This document shows, in pieces, positions 46,955 to 57,127 of a stretch of DNA of 64,000 nt; the stretch's first letter is position 1; each line of letters begins with the position of its first letter. Below the pieces are notes generated by a model. It did not search any database, was not told where the DNA came from, and saw only the letters and a list, made by a program, of their open reading frames with translations. Position numbers and translations under genes: made by a program. This DNA comes from an uncultured Schlesneria sp. (lineage in GTDB: Bacteria; Planctomycetota; Planctomycetia; Planctomycetales; Planctomycetaceae), in assembly GCA_903904835.1 (NCBI GenBank), contig CAIVEI010000128.1, positions 124,001 through 188,000 on the forward strand, written 5' to 3'.

Positions 46955-49906
46955 TTAATGCGACATTGGAATTGGCTGTGAACCTTCGATCACAATCCAG
47001 CGAGAACGCGATGGCAGGTCGGTCAAGACTTCATGCTTGCCACCGGGCCAGACAATTTCAATCCGGTCGATTCGATCGTGGTTTCCCAGCCCGAAGATCA
47101 GCTTTTGTTCGTTCGCACTGCAAAATCCATCTCCTCCGGTCAGATCAGCGCGTTGGGTCCGTCCTCCGCACGTCACCAGGACTTTGGCTCCAATGGCATT
47201 TCGATTTCCGATCGGAGATCGCAACTGAAGTTCGATAAAATTCCCTGGTTGAGCGGTGGTATTTTTCAGCAAGGCGACCGGACGATCTTGATGAACGATC
47301 ACAACATCAGGCAGGCCGTCCCTGTTCCAGTCGACTCGAGCGACGCCCCGACCGAGATATTCCCCCTGGAAATAATCACCTGCTTCACGTGATCGATCCG
47401 CATACTTTGAGGCTCCCCCCGAGACGAATAACTGAGGAGGCATTTTCCAGGGAATTCCCAAGGCTCGTTGATCGTCGATATGACCATTGGCCACAACCAG
47501 TTCCAGATATCCATCAAGATCAAAGTCGATCGCTTGAGTACCAAATCCCAGCATATTCAGGGTTGGCTGATAGAGGCCACTGGATCGAGTGGCATCGCGA
47601 AAGACCCCCTCGCCCAAATTCAAATAAAGTCCGTTCGCTTCACGATAGAAATAGGTGACGTAAAGGTCGAGACGCAGATCACCGTTAAGATCGCCACAGG
47701 CAATCCCCATTCCCGCTTGAGCAATTCCCGTTTCGCTCAGTGCGACCGTTGCCAATAATCCTTCTTCGACAAAATTGAGATGACCGGCGGAACTTCGATT
47801 TCGATAAAAGAAATTCGGCGTCGTATCGTTTGCGACAAATGCATCGACGAGACCATCGTCGTCCAGGTCCGCCAGCAGTAGTCCAAGCCCCTTGCCTCCT
47901 GGTGACAACCCGCTGGAGGGTGTCGCATCTTGAAATTGACCATCACCACGATTCATGAACAAGCGGTCGTCGACCCCGATGTGATTCGACGGACTGCAGG
48001 TACTGATCTCCCCCTTGTCGTTACGGCAGACTTTCAGGCCATCGACATAATTGACGATAAACAGGTCAAGGAAACCGTCCTGATCGAAATCAGCCCAACC
48101 GGCACTGGTCGACATTTCCTGCCGATTCAGGCCCGCCAGTTTTGTGATATCACGGAATGTTCCGTCCCCCTGATTCTGCAGCAATGAGCAGAGTCCGAAG
48201 TTCGTCACCAGCAGGTCGTCAAACCCATCGTTGTCAAAATCACCGACAGCCACTCCCATTCCGTAACCGGGATCTCCTACGCCGACATGGGATGGAACGG
48301 CACTGAACCCCGTCCCTCCGATATTTCGAAATAACTGGTCACGCCACGTGCCCGGACCTTTGGAATCTTCTTTCAGCATGTCATTTCCCTGCGGAAAGAA
48401 CAGGTCAGGCCAACCATCATGATCGAAGTCGATCACGCCAACTCCACCCCCCATCGATTCGATCAGGTACTGAAATCCACTTTTGCCGTTGTAGTACGAG
48501 AAATCCAGCCCTGCCGCTTCGTGGTTATCCTCGAATCGAATCACCGCTTGGTTTGAGGACGGTGCATTTTCTGAATCAGGCGAAGCCAGCTTTTTTGTGA
48601 GTTTGAGTGAAACTGGCCCGTTGGGGTGTGGGGCTTTCGCGAGTAATTGTGCGACGGTATTCATTTGCCGGAGCTGTAGGGCCTGGATTCCTGCCTCTGC
48701 CTCTGAAGATGTGGGATCTAACTTCAGGGCTTGCTCGTACCAGGCACTGGCTCGATCGGGCTCTTCGAGCACCGCGAGTTGATCAGCAAGTTCGTTTAGC
48801 GATTTGGCCGTGATCTTATTACGGGCCAACATGATCCCGAGCGTTTCACAATGCTCGCGCAGTTGGGCAATCAGTGCGGTCCGGTGCAGAGCAATCTCTG
48901 CCAGCTCGGGTTTTCCGAGTCGTTGCAGCGCCAGTCCCAGGCGGCGGTAGGCACTGCGGTCGAGCGAATCGCGTGCGGCGACGATCCCAAAACATTGGGC
49001 CGCCCGTTCCCACTCTTCACATGCCAGGAAAAACAAACCACCGCTGCGCCATAATTCAACGGGATCGTTGCTCGTCAGTTCAATTTTTTCCAACAGCTTT
49101 GCCGCTCCCGCAAGATCCTGCTGTTCGATAAGGATCTCGGCCAGCAGGCCGCGAGCAATCTTGTTACCGGGCTCGTTGTTGACAAGATTCCGCAGGACGT
49201 CGATGGCCTCTCGGGGGCGGACCGATTCGTTATAGTAGGCCGCAAGTGCCAACTGGCTTGGCGTGTCGTGGGGATTCTTCGTGATGTAGAGTTCCAATTG
49301 TGAGATCCCATCCTTAGGATCGAGCATCCGCTCCGCCGCAGACAATTTGAGTGCGAGTTCGGTCATTTTCAGGGTGCGGATCTGAGAGATCGCGTCAATC
49401 TGGCTCAGGAGATCCTCTTTCCGCCGTTGCAGGACGTAGAGCTGAACAAGCCGATCATGTGGCTGCAAATAGGTGGAATTGAGTTCCGCTGATCGGATTA
49501 GCTTTGCTTCCGCAACCACAGCATCATTCATCGCCAAAGCAATCGAACCTTCCAGAAATCGCGCCACGCCGGCGAATTTCCTGGCATCGTCTGGAACCTT
49601 TGCAAGTTCTTTTAAGGCAAGTTCATCGTCCCCCATGTCGCGAGCCAGTTGCGCTCGAAACAGCCTGGCTTCATGATGATCGGGTTGTTGTTTTAAAATC
49701 TGATCGAGAAGCCGCTGTGCGGTCGCGTGGTCTTTTCTTCGAATGGCTGATCGCGAATCTTCCATCTTTTCTTCAATGGAGATCTGCGGCGAACAGCCGA
49801 CAAGAAACAACATTCCCCAGACAAATACACGCAGAAACGGGGCGAAGCAGCTCAATGGCGTGAGGCTATTTTGTCGAACGTCACCGCGTAGTTTCGATCG
49901 CCGCAT
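46955..49906 (-). CDS. TPR-CRTAC1 lipoprotein
   Basis: A 983-residue exported protein. The signal ends at FLVGC near residue 38. About eleven tetratricopeptide repeats (about 55-425) precede the CRTAC1 propeller (about 460-870, DFDHDGWPDLF, DFDNDGFDDLL, DFDQDGFLDLF, DLDDDGLVDAF) and an ASPIC/UnbV domain (about 880-965). This is the full-length version of the architecture whose remnant is at 33697-34470. TPRs probably recruit partner proteins; the propeller's ligand is unknown. It is the first gene of a leftward run that continues with CRTAC1, TPR and DUF1559 genes. Confidence 0.92.
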   Translation of the reverse strand: MRRSKLRGDVRQNSLTPLSCFAPFLRVFVWGMLFLVGCSPQISIEEKMEDSRSAIRRKDHATAQRLLDQILKQQPDHHEARLFRAQLARDMGDDELALKELAKVPDDARKFAGVARFLEGSIALAMNDAVVAEAKLIRSAELNSTYLQPHDRLVQLYVLQRRKEDLLSQIDAISQIRTLKMTELALKLSAAERMLDPKDGISQLELYITKNPHDTPSQLALAAYYNESVRPREAIDVLRNLVNNEPGNKIARGLLAEILIEQQDLAGAAKLLEKIELTSNDPVELWRSGGLFFLACEEWERAAQCFGIVAARDSLDRSAYRRLGLALQRLGKPELAEIALHRTALIAQLREHCETLGIMLARNKITAKSLNELADQLAVLEEPDRASAWYEQALKLDPTSSEAEAGIQALQLRQMNTVAQLLAKAPHPNGPVSLKLTKKLASPDSENAPSSNQAVIRFEDNHEAAGLDFSYYNGKSGFQYLIESMGGGVGVIDFDHDGWPDLFFPQGNDMLKEDSKGPGTWRDQLFRNIGGTGFSAVPSHVGVGDPGYGMGVAVGDFDNDGFDDLLVTNFGLCSLLQNQGDGTFRDITKLAGLNRQEMSTSAGWADFDQDGFLDLFIVNYVDGLKVCRNDKGEISTCSPSNHIGVDDRLFMNRGDGQFQDATPSSGLSPGGKGLGLLLADLDDDGLVDAFVANDTTPNFFYRNRSSAGHLNFVEEGLLATVALSETGIAQAGMGIACGDLNGDLRLDLYVTYFYREANGLYLNLGEGVFRDATRSSGLYQPTLNMLGFGTQAIDFDLDGYLELVVANGHIDDQRALGIPWKMPPQLFVSGGASKYADRSREAGDYFQGEYLGRGVARVDWNRDGLPDVVIVHQDRPVALLKNTTAQPGNFIELQLRSPIGNRNAIGAKVLVTCGGRTQRADLTGGDGFCSANEQKLIFGLGNHDRIDRIEIVWPGGKHEVLTDLPSRSRWIVIEGSQPIPMSH

Positions 49907-50131
49907 TGGCTTTTCAATTCGATGTCAGGAGTTCGGAAAAAACGGTCAATCTTTACCGTTCGATCAGTTCCTGGTCAAGCGGTTGTCATCGATTCATCGG
50001 GGGTGATCGTCTCGTTCTCGACGGTAATACGGTAGACATGGCTCGTGTTCGTTCGTTGTTTTGCCGGGTTCTCGTTACAATTCTTGTCGCTTTCGCAGGG
50101 AATGGTTGTCTTACAAAGGAGTGCCTGGCCC

Positions 50132-52567
50132 GTGAGTTTTGCCGATGATTTGACTCCGTCTCAACGAGCGGCCGTCGAGCACTTTGAAGGTCCGTTGCTC
50201 GTCGTCGCGGGGCCAGGCTCGGGAAAGACGCGCGTGATTACGCGCCGGATTGCCCGACTGATTTCACGTGGCGTTCACCCTCGTGAAATTCTCGCCATCA
50301 CGTTTACAAATAAAGCCGCTCGCGTCATGAGCGAACGGGTTCAAGCATTACTGCCACGTTCGTTCGTTTGGGTGAGCACCTTTCACCGGTTCTGCGCGAA
50401 GCTACTTCGAGAACATGCTGCTGTCGCGGGCTTGGCATCAAATTACTCGATCTTTGACGTCAGCGATCAATTGACGCTATTAAAAAGTGTCCTGCAAGAC
50501 CTCGATTTCGATGCCACTCACTTTCCTGCGTCAAAACTGCTGGGGAGAATCAGCAAGGCAAAAAACGATTTGATTACGCCGGAAATGTACCAGGCTCGTC
50601 ATGCCAAGTCGGTCGGAACTCATATCGATGCGGTGGTCGCTCGGGTCTATCCTGCCTATCAGAAGCGGTTGCTTGAATCAAACGCTGTCGACTTCGACGA
50701 CTTGCTGATGCACGTCGCACGCATGCTGACCGAAAACGAGGAATTGCGGCTGTCGCTGGACGAACGCTTTCGGTTCATTCTGGTCGATGAATATCAAGAT
50801 ACGAACCGGGCGCAGTACCAGATCGTCGCGGCATTGTCCCAGCGCGAACCCAATCTTTGTGTGACGGGTGATCCTGATCAGTCGGTGTATGGCTGGCGCG
50901 GTGCCCAGATTGAAAACATTCTGCGTTTTGAACGCGATTTCCCTCGTGTCGAACTGATTCGGCTGGAAGAGAATTTCCGCAGCACCCCGGAAATCCTGGC
51001 CGCTGCCGACGAACTGATTCGGCACAACGAACGTCGTAAGCCAAAGCGCCTGATCGCGACTCGACCCAGCGGTCGACCCGTCGAATTACGGCTGTATCTG
51101 GATGGCCAGGACGAAGCGATGTCGATTACGTCAGAGATTCATTCGCTGGTGAAATCGGGTGATCGAAACTGGTCAGACTTTGCGATTTTCTATCGAGTGA
51201 ATTCACTGTCGCGGTCGGTTGAGACGGCGCTTTCACGGTGGAAGATCCCCTATCAGGTTGCTGGGGGCCTTGCGTTTTACGAGCGGGCCGAGATCAAGGA
51301 TGTGCTGGGCTATCTCCGATTGATCGACAACCCCCGCGACCGGATTGCATTTCTGCGAGTTGTCAACGCACCGGCGCGCGGTGTCGGAAAGAGTTCGCTC
51401 GATCGGTTCGTGAAATGGGCGGATGCGGCTGGTATTGAGCTACTGGCTGCTGCAAGAAATTCTGAGCGAGTTCCCAATCTATCCAAGAAAGCTGCCGTAG
51501 GCCTTCGAGCGTTTGCCGCGCTGATCGACGAATTTGCGGAACTGGCAGCGAACCCGTTCGGCGACGATGCCGGGTCAACTGAATTTCAGTTTGGTGACGA
51601 ACCAACGGAGCCGGATGACAAAGGCGAAACGGTCGGACCTGTGTCGACGCTGTTGCGGGCGGTGCTGGAACGAACTGGCTATTACCGCCAATACGAGGGG
51701 TCGTTAGAGGAAGACGAAATCCAGCGGAAGTCGAACGTCGATGAACTGATCAGTTCAGCGATACTGTACGATCGCCAGTTGGCAGAAAAAGAAGAAGTCG
51801 CCACGCTGGGAGGTTTTTTAGAGACCGCCAGTCTGACGCAAGATGTCGATTCATTGGAGGAAGATATTGGTGCCGTCACGTTGATGACGTTGCACGCTGC
51901 CAAGGGTTTGGAATTCCCGCACGTCTATCTCATCGGTGTCGAACAGAATCTGATCCCGCACGAACGATCGCTTCGTGAAAATGATCCGGCCCAACTTGAA
52001 GAAGAACGGCGTCTTTTGTTTGTCGGGATCACACGCGCGAAAGATCAACTGGTTCTCACTCACACGCAGCGGCGGGAAATCCACGGGCGAACGCTGTCGA
52101 CAATTACCAGTGATTTTCTGCAAGAACTGAGTGTTGAAACACGTGATTGCACTGTCGATGACAACTACGGCGATGAGCCTTCAAACGATTCGTTCGCCGC
52201 CGATTTCGACGCCGACAACCTTGACGATTTCCTGCCGGACGAAGCTCCCAATCGCAGTCGAGGCTTGAAACGTTCTGCGGGCTTAAAGCGAGGGAAAACA
52301 TCGGCTTCAGATAAACGCAAGGGGAAAGGGAAGCCGCATCTCACAACGGCAGCGGCCCTGGAATCTGGTTCCAATCAAGGTGTTTCACTTCCGATTGGAT
52401 TCGCGATTGGGATGCAGGTACGGCACCCGAGGTATGGTCTGGGTACAGTGGTTGACGTCAGTGGCTTTTCATTAAGACGAACGGTAACAGTCGACTTTAC
52501 CGTTGATAACCGTCGCGAAAGCTTTATCGCTGCGAAGTGTCCGCTTCAACCAGTCGGGTTGAGCTAA
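50132..52567 (+). CDS. UvrD/PcrA-type DNA helicase
   Basis: An 811-residue superfamily 1 helicase unwinding DNA in the cytoplasm during repair or replication. Walker A is GPGSGKTRV near residue 27. VDEYQDTNRAQY is near 215 and DPDQSVYGWRGA near 248; the C-terminal region has the GMQVRHPRYGLGTVV element of PcrA. Start: a GTG at 50132 with AAAGGAG ten bases upstream; the open frame extends to 50045 but begins with unrelated residues. Its stop overlaps the next gene (TAATG), so the pair is coupled. A low-complexity Lys/Arg/Ser linker near 720-760 separates the helicase core from the end domain. Confidence 0.93.
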   Translation: MSFADDLTPSQRAAVEHFEGPLLVVAGPGSGKTRVITRRIARLISRGVHPREILAITFTNKAARVMSERVQALLPRSFVWVSTFHRFCAKLLREHAAVAGLASNYSIFDVSDQLTLLKSVLQDLDFDATHFPASKLLGRISKAKNDLITPEMYQARHAKSVGTHIDAVVARVYPAYQKRLLESNAVDFDDLLMHVARMLTENEELRLSLDERFRFILVDEYQDTNRAQYQIVAALSQREPNLCVTGDPDQSVYGWRGAQIENILRFERDFPRVELIRLEENFRSTPEILAAADELIRHNERRKPKRLIATRPSGRPVELRLYLDGQDEAMSITSEIHSLVKSGDRNWSDFAIFYRVNSLSRSVETALSRWKIPYQVAGGLAFYERAEIKDVLGYLRLIDNPRDRIAFLRVVNAPARGVGKSSLDRFVKWADAAGIELLAAARNSERVPNLSKKAAVGLRAFAALIDEFAELAANPFGDDAGSTEFQFGDEPTEPDDKGETVGPVSTLLRAVLERTGYYRQYEGSLEEDEIQRKSNVDELISSAILYDRQLAEKEEVATLGGFLETASLTQDVDSLEEDIGAVTLMTLHAAKGLEFPHVYLIGVEQNLIPHERSLRENDPAQLEEERRLLFVGITRAKDQLVLTHTQRREIHGRTLSTITSDFLQELSVETRDCTVDDNYGDEPSNDSFAADFDADNLDDFLPDEAPNRSRGLKRSAGLKRGKTSASDKRKGKGKPHLTTAAALESGSNQGVSLPIGFAIGMQVRHPRYGLGTVVDVSGFSLRRTVTVDFTVDNRRESFIAAKCPLQPVGLS

Positions 52568-54402
52568 TGGCAATGATGGGAAGACAGATGACTTCGGAAT
52601 TGGCTCAGTTGGAATTGCTCGCAAACGTTGACGATCTGGTTGCTCGGCTGGGGGCCTGGTCAATTGAATCATCGGCGTGGGAGCCAGTTCAACAGAGCCA
52701 GGCGCTGATCAAACGACTTTTGTCCCGGCTCGAGCCGTTGCGGGCACGTGTCGAAGCCCCTTTGGTTGTGGCGACGTTTGGTGGGACCGGCGTCGGCAAA
52801 AGCTCGCTTGTTAACGGGCTGGTCGGACAGGAAGTCACGTCGGCTGGACGCCAGCGACCGACGACAACGCTTCCCATCGTGCTGGCGCATCCCCAGACCG
52901 ATCTTGCTGTTTATGAATTACCCACCAACTCGGGTGACGCCGAGGTCCAGATCGTTCGCGTTGATACTCCGCTGCTGCGAGACATTGTCATCGTCGATTG
53001 CCCGGACCCTGATACATCAGAGTCCGAAACAGCCAACAGTAATCTTGCGCGACTGCATCGGCTATTGCCCTATTGCGATGTCCTGCTTTATGTCGGAACG
53101 CAGCAGAAGTATCGGTCGGCCAAAGTCAGTGACGAACTTTTACAGGCGGCAAGTGGCTGTCGGCTGGTCTTTATCCAGTCACACGCGGATCTTGATTCCG
53201 ATATTCGGGACGATTGGCGGGCACACCTCAGTCCCAGATTTCAAATTGCCGAGATGTTCTTCGTCAACTCGAAACAGGCGCTCAACGAACAGCAATCAGG
53301 AATCCGGCCGACGGGCGAATTCGGTCGACTATTGGACCTGTTGATGCAGGAGCTTTCCGCAACGCAGCGAGTCCGAATCCGTCGCAGCAATCTGATGGGG
53401 TTGGTCCATGAAGTTCTCTCGCATGCCCGAGATGTCCTGAAGAATCACGCTCCGCTGGTTCAGCGCCTGGAAAAAGCTTTGGACGATCAACGGCACCGTG
53501 CGACGGAAAGGATGGCGAGTCGATTGCAGGACGAACTGCTGGTCAGTCGAGGTCTCTGGGAGCGACGATTGCTTGGGCAAGTAACGCAGATGTGGGGCTA
53601 CAGTCCTTTCGCTTCGGTGTTGAAGTTGTGGCACAGTCAGGCCAGCCTACTCGCTTCGTTCTCGTTGATGAGGTCGCAGACGACGGCCCAAATGGCATTG
53701 GTCGGTCTCGTGCATGGGACCCGCTGGTTAACATCACAACAACAGGAGCACGACGCCGAGAAGCGTCTGGATTCGTTGTCGTCACTCGGTTTGACTGATT
53801 CGGAATTGCGTGAAGCTCAGATGGTGATTACAGGGCACGTCCATTCCGCCAAACTGGATCGGGCACCGCAAGAGACAGGGACCTTCGACCATCTTCGTCA
53901 TTCTGCTGCAGATGTGCAGATGGAGTTTCTTACCGACGCTGCAAGACGCATCGATGATTTGATTCTGGATGCAGCCAAAAGAAACTCGCGCTGGTTCACG
54001 CGATATTGTTACGAAGCCTTTTTCACATTGCTACCAGGATTTCTGTTATACCGGGTCGGTCGCAATTTCTTTTATGACTCGTTCTGGCTCGAAAAGCCGC
54101 TGCTGGATACAAATTTCTATATTCCCGCCGCACTGTTTCTGGCCTGCTGGGCAGGAATGTTTGTGATGAGCTTTACATGGCGTTTGCGCCGTGGACTGAC
54201 GCGTCGGATTGAAGGCATGGCCCGCGAACTCGCCAGTGCGAAGGCGGGGGCAGGATTATTTCCGGAACTCGAACAGCGCTGCCGCGAATTCGCTCATCAC
54301 CGCGACCGACTCGACCAGTTCTCGGCCAGTCTCGATTCCATCCGCCAAAGCTATGCCGCAGGACACGCGGACGAGCGTTTGAGCCTCAAACAAGAGGCGT
54401 AA
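52567..54402 (+). CDS. Dynamin-like GTPase with C-terminal membrane hairpin
   Basis: A 611-residue protein. The Walker A GGTGVGKSS lies near 72-80, followed by a switch region RPTTTLP and a G3 that reads DCPDPDT rather than DxxG. The G4 is SHAD in place of NKxD. The middle is helical, and two membrane segments lie near 482-503 and 517-538, after which a helical tail ends the protein. These features suggest a bacterial dynamin-like or HSR1-type GTPase acting at the membrane. It starts on the TAATG overlap with the helicase. The start at 52567 is taken over the frame start at 52537, since it uses the coupled ATG. Confidence 0.75.
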   Translation: MAMMGRQMTSELAQLELLANVDDLVARLGAWSIESSAWEPVQQSQALIKRLLSRLEPLRARVEAPLVVATFGGTGVGKSSLVNGLVGQEVTSAGRQRPTTTLPIVLAHPQTDLAVYELPTNSGDAEVQIVRVDTPLLRDIVIVDCPDPDTSESETANSNLARLHRLLPYCDVLLYVGTQQKYRSAKVSDELLQAASGCRLVFIQSHADLDSDIRDDWRAHLSPRFQIAEMFFVNSKQALNEQQSGIRPTGEFGRLLDLLMQELSATQRVRIRRSNLMGLVHEVLSHARDVLKNHAPLVQRLEKALDDQRHRATERMASRLQDELLVSRGLWERRLLGQVTQMWGYSPFASVLKLWHSQASLLASFSLMRSQTTAQMALVGLVHGTRWLTSQQQEHDAEKRLDSLSSLGLTDSELREAQMVITGHVHSAKLDRAPQETGTFDHLRHSAADVQMEFLTDAARRIDDLILDAAKRNSRWFTRYCYEAFFTLLPGFLLYRVGRNFFYDSFWLEKPLLDTNFYIPAALFLACWAGMFVMSFTWRLRRGLTRRIEGMARELASAKAGAGLFPELEQRCREFAHHRDRLDQFSASLDSIRQSYAAGHADERLSLKQEA

Positions 54403-54550
54403 GAACAATATCAGGTTGCGATTGCACCCCGAAAGTTCGTCAGCCGTGAAATGAAAACGGGCTTGTCCAGAAATGAAATCGGATTACGTTGTCATTACAT
54501 GATGCGGTTGTTTTAACGTGTTTATCGTAGTTGTTGAGTTGGGATTAAAC

Positions 54551-55534
54551 TCAAACCCGCTCCAGCCAGATGCTTCCGCCAAGGTTTTTGATGGCCAACG
54601 GCATGCTCTCTTCGAGTTTCTCTGGATAAAACTTCCCGAGATAGTTGTTCCAGACGCGGACTTTAAATGCGGAATTATACTGCAAGAACGACCGCAATAT
54701 GTATGCCTCGTTCCAAAACCACCGCCGCTTTAAGATCCAGTCGTCAGGGTATTCGAACGGGTAAAAGATGTCGTGAAAATGAACAAACACGCCTTTGGCA
54801 AGACGCGGTAATATCTCGAACAAAATATGATTGACATCACTACCGACTTTGGACACATGCGACGAATCAACGAAGAGAATATCGCCTGCCACGAGTTTGC
54901 TGAATCGTTCCAGTTCGACATCCTGAACCCGCTTTGCAAGGAGATCAACTGCTTTTAAGTCAGTCTCCTTCAGACGCGAGCGAAGGCGGTCTGGATACGG
55001 TTCGATGAATGTCAATCGGATATTGTTGTCGAAGAAACGTTCATTGGTATCGAGCATTACGAAACTGGAGTAGCCAGATCCGATTTCAATGATCCGTTTG
55101 GGTTTGGCATAGCGAATCATTGAATATAAAAAGAGTGCGTCTGAGTACGAAAAGAAAACGTTTTTGAAGTAATATCGAAATCCCGCCGTCGGCTCGTCAG
55201 AAAACGGCTGCTGTGCATAAAAGTGCTTCAGTTCGTCAAGCAGTTTTACCTGTTCTTCCTGATTGAGTTCGATCCCGCCAAGCTCACGCTTGGTCCGGTC
55301 GAATATCCACGCTTTGTCGTTGCGGACTTCTTCCAATGAAGGGATCGGCGAATAGAAGGAGCCTCTCGCGTGCCCAATAGAACCAATGAGCTGGTCCAGT
55401 TTATTAAATAATTTGCTGAACTTATACAAAATGGCCCCTTGTTCGCATTTGCTCAAAGCGATTGCAAAAACCTCGGAATTTGATGTCACGAGGTCTGCAG
55501 AAAATGGGCTCAAGTGCCGAGTTCTTGTCGGCAC
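54551..55534 (-). CDS. Class I SAM-dependent methyltransferase
   Basis: A 327-residue protein. The AdoMet motif I reads IIEIGSGYSSFVMLD near residue 150, followed by TFIEPYP near 179 and FVDSSHVSK near 222, as in Methyltransf_24-type enzymes acting on small metabolites or sugars. The C-terminal third (FHDIFYPFEYPDDWILKRRWFWNEAY) is typical of methyltransferases near exopolysaccharide or glycan genes. No signal peptide. The frame opens with a GTG; an internal start could be used. The neighbours do not point to its substrate. Confidence 0.82.
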   Translation of the reverse strand: MPTRTRHLSPFSADLVTSNSEVFAIALSKCEQGAILYKFSKLFNKLDQLIGSIGHARGSFYSPIPSLEEVRNDKAWIFDRTKRELGGIELNQEEQVKLLDELKHFYAQQPFSDEPTAGFRYYFKNVFFSYSDALFLYSMIRYAKPKRIIEIGSGYSSFVMLDTNERFFDNNIRLTFIEPYPDRLRSRLKETDLKAVDLLAKRVQDVELERFSKLVAGDILFVDSSHVSKVGSDVNHILFEILPRLAKGVFVHFHDIFYPFEYPDDWILKRRWFWNEAYILRSFLQYNSAFKVRVWNNYLGKFYPEKLEESMPLAIKNLGGSIWLERV

Positions 55535-56013
55535 GTAACCCGAGTCAATTGAAACTCAGGACTCATCCGCACGCATTGTTAACAAAAAATAACAATGCGA
55601 AACGCGGTTTGATTCCTGTACGACAATTGCCTCAGCACTCTCTCGACCCGGATGGTATTTCACAGACTCCCCAATCAAACATACGGTAAATAATCGCGCT
55701 ATGCAACTCTATTCAGGCTGTTCAATTCCGAACTGGATGCAAGACCTGACTGTTGCTTTGAGAAGTGAGGTGCCACGACGTAAGTGCCCGTCAAATGCAG
55801 TAGTTCGAGATTGTTAGTAAGCCGTCGTTAAGTCGTTTTTCTGGGTGTGATTCAGCTCATTGCAACGGGATTCGCACAAAATTAATCTAATTAGTATCGT
55901 GCGAAACTATCTCTTGTTTTGTCGGCATGCTCTTGAGGAACTTGACGTTGCAAGTGGCGCCAAAGTTCCTTGGTTTCATGAAGCGGAAGCTCTCGCGAAC
56001 CGCCTGCAGCGGC
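55535..56013. other. Intergenic spacer with a small palindrome
   Basis: About 480 bases between leftward genes, holding the promoter region of the methyltransferase. A 7-bp inverted repeat TTCGCAC (55871-55877) with GTGCGAA (55899-55905) flanks an AT-rich core; it could be an operator. No gene seen. Confidence 0.4.
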
Positions 56014-56844
56014 TTACGAGTCGCTCGCTTCGAAGAGCTTGCGAAGTTCTACCAGGTTGTTAGCAATAATGTGCGGTGGTTTGATCGCCGTTTCGAAATC
56101 ATGGCGGGAACTGACGCCGGTAAGGACACCTGTCGTGGCAAGGCCCATTCCTAATGCACCTGAAATATCGGTGTCGTATCGATCGCCGACCATCATGGCT
56201 TCATGCGGTTGAACTCCAATTCGTCGAATCGCCTGGCTGTACATTCCTCGGTTGGGCTTTCCGATCACGATCGGCTCGACACCTGTAGCGGTTTGCAATA
56301 ATGAGAGAATACTACCAGCACCGGGTAACAGTCCTCGTTCACTGGGGTAGCTCGGGTCGGAATTCGTGCCGAGGAAGCGTGCTCCATTTCGAATCGCCAG
56401 GGCGACTCGGGCCAGTTCTTCGTAGGTTAATTCAAAATTGATCCCCGCGACGGCGTATGTTGCTTCGGCCGAGTCTGTCGTCAGTTCAAATCCATGCTGT
56501 TTGAGTGCGGCTTTCAACCCATCTTGACCGACGATTATGACCTTTCCTTGCGGCCAACCGTGGTCCCGAATTTGTTCGGCCAGCCAACCAGCAGTTGCCT
56601 CGGCACTCCCGAGAATCTGTTCTGGTCTGGCTCGAACACCCATTCCTGTCAGTTTTTCAACAAATTGTGCCGGAGTTTTGCTGGCATTATTGGTAACACA
56701 TAACCATTTTCGGCCGGTTTGTTCGAGGTAGTCAAACATCGCCTGAACGCCAGGAAGTAACTGAGTGCCGACGTAGATGACGCCATCCATGTCGAACAGA
56801 ACTCCTCGGATACGTCGCAGATCGACCGAAGGTGCAATTGTCAC
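56014..56844 (-). CDS. HAD-superfamily phosphatase, NagD-like (HAD-IIA)
   Basis: A 276-residue cytoplasmic phosphatase. The catalytic aspartates are in LFDMDGVIY near 16, the conserved VTNNAS near 51, [13 protein letters not shown] near 158, KPNRGMY near 196 and GDRYDTDI near 219. Family members remove phosphate from nucleotides or sugar phosphates. A GTG start at 56844 has AGGAG six bases upstream, supporting it. Substrate and pathway cannot be inferred from neighbours. Confidence 0.92.
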   Translation of the reverse strand: MTIAPSVDLRRIRGVLFDMDGVIYVGTQLLPGVQAMFDYLEQTGRKWLCVTNNASKTPAQFVEKLTGMGVRARPEQILGSAEATAGWLAEQIRDHGWPQGKVIIVGQDGLKAALKQHGFELTTDSAEATYAVAGINFELTYEELARVALAIRNGARFLGTNSDPSYPSERGLLPGAGSILSLLQTATGVEPIVIGKPNRGMYSQAIRRIGVQPHEAMMVGDRYDTDISGALGMGLATTGVLTGVSSRHDFETAIKPPHIIANNLVELRKLFEASDS

Positions 56845-57127
56845 ACGAAACTCCTCAAAATAACATTTTCCAATTCACCATTAAGTCGCAAAGGTAGCGA
56901 AGGCGCTGATGGAATGCATCTGAAGATCGTGAAACTGATGATGAGCAAATCTTCGCGAGAAGAAAATCGTGAAAAACACCTGGGTTACGGTTCTGATTCT
57001 GGGCCACTACCATGTTCGGTGTCGGCAGCGAATTACCTCGTTTTAACGGACCAGACGAACCGGCGGTGGACGGCGAATCCGCCAACGTCACGCGACACCC
57101 CGCCGATTTCCGCTTGATTGGCTGGTC

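Noticed and set aside
55871-55905. Possible operator TTCGCAC...GTGCGAA
   Set aside because: Only 7-bp arms with a 21-base core and no regulator in sight; kept as a note in the spacer entry.
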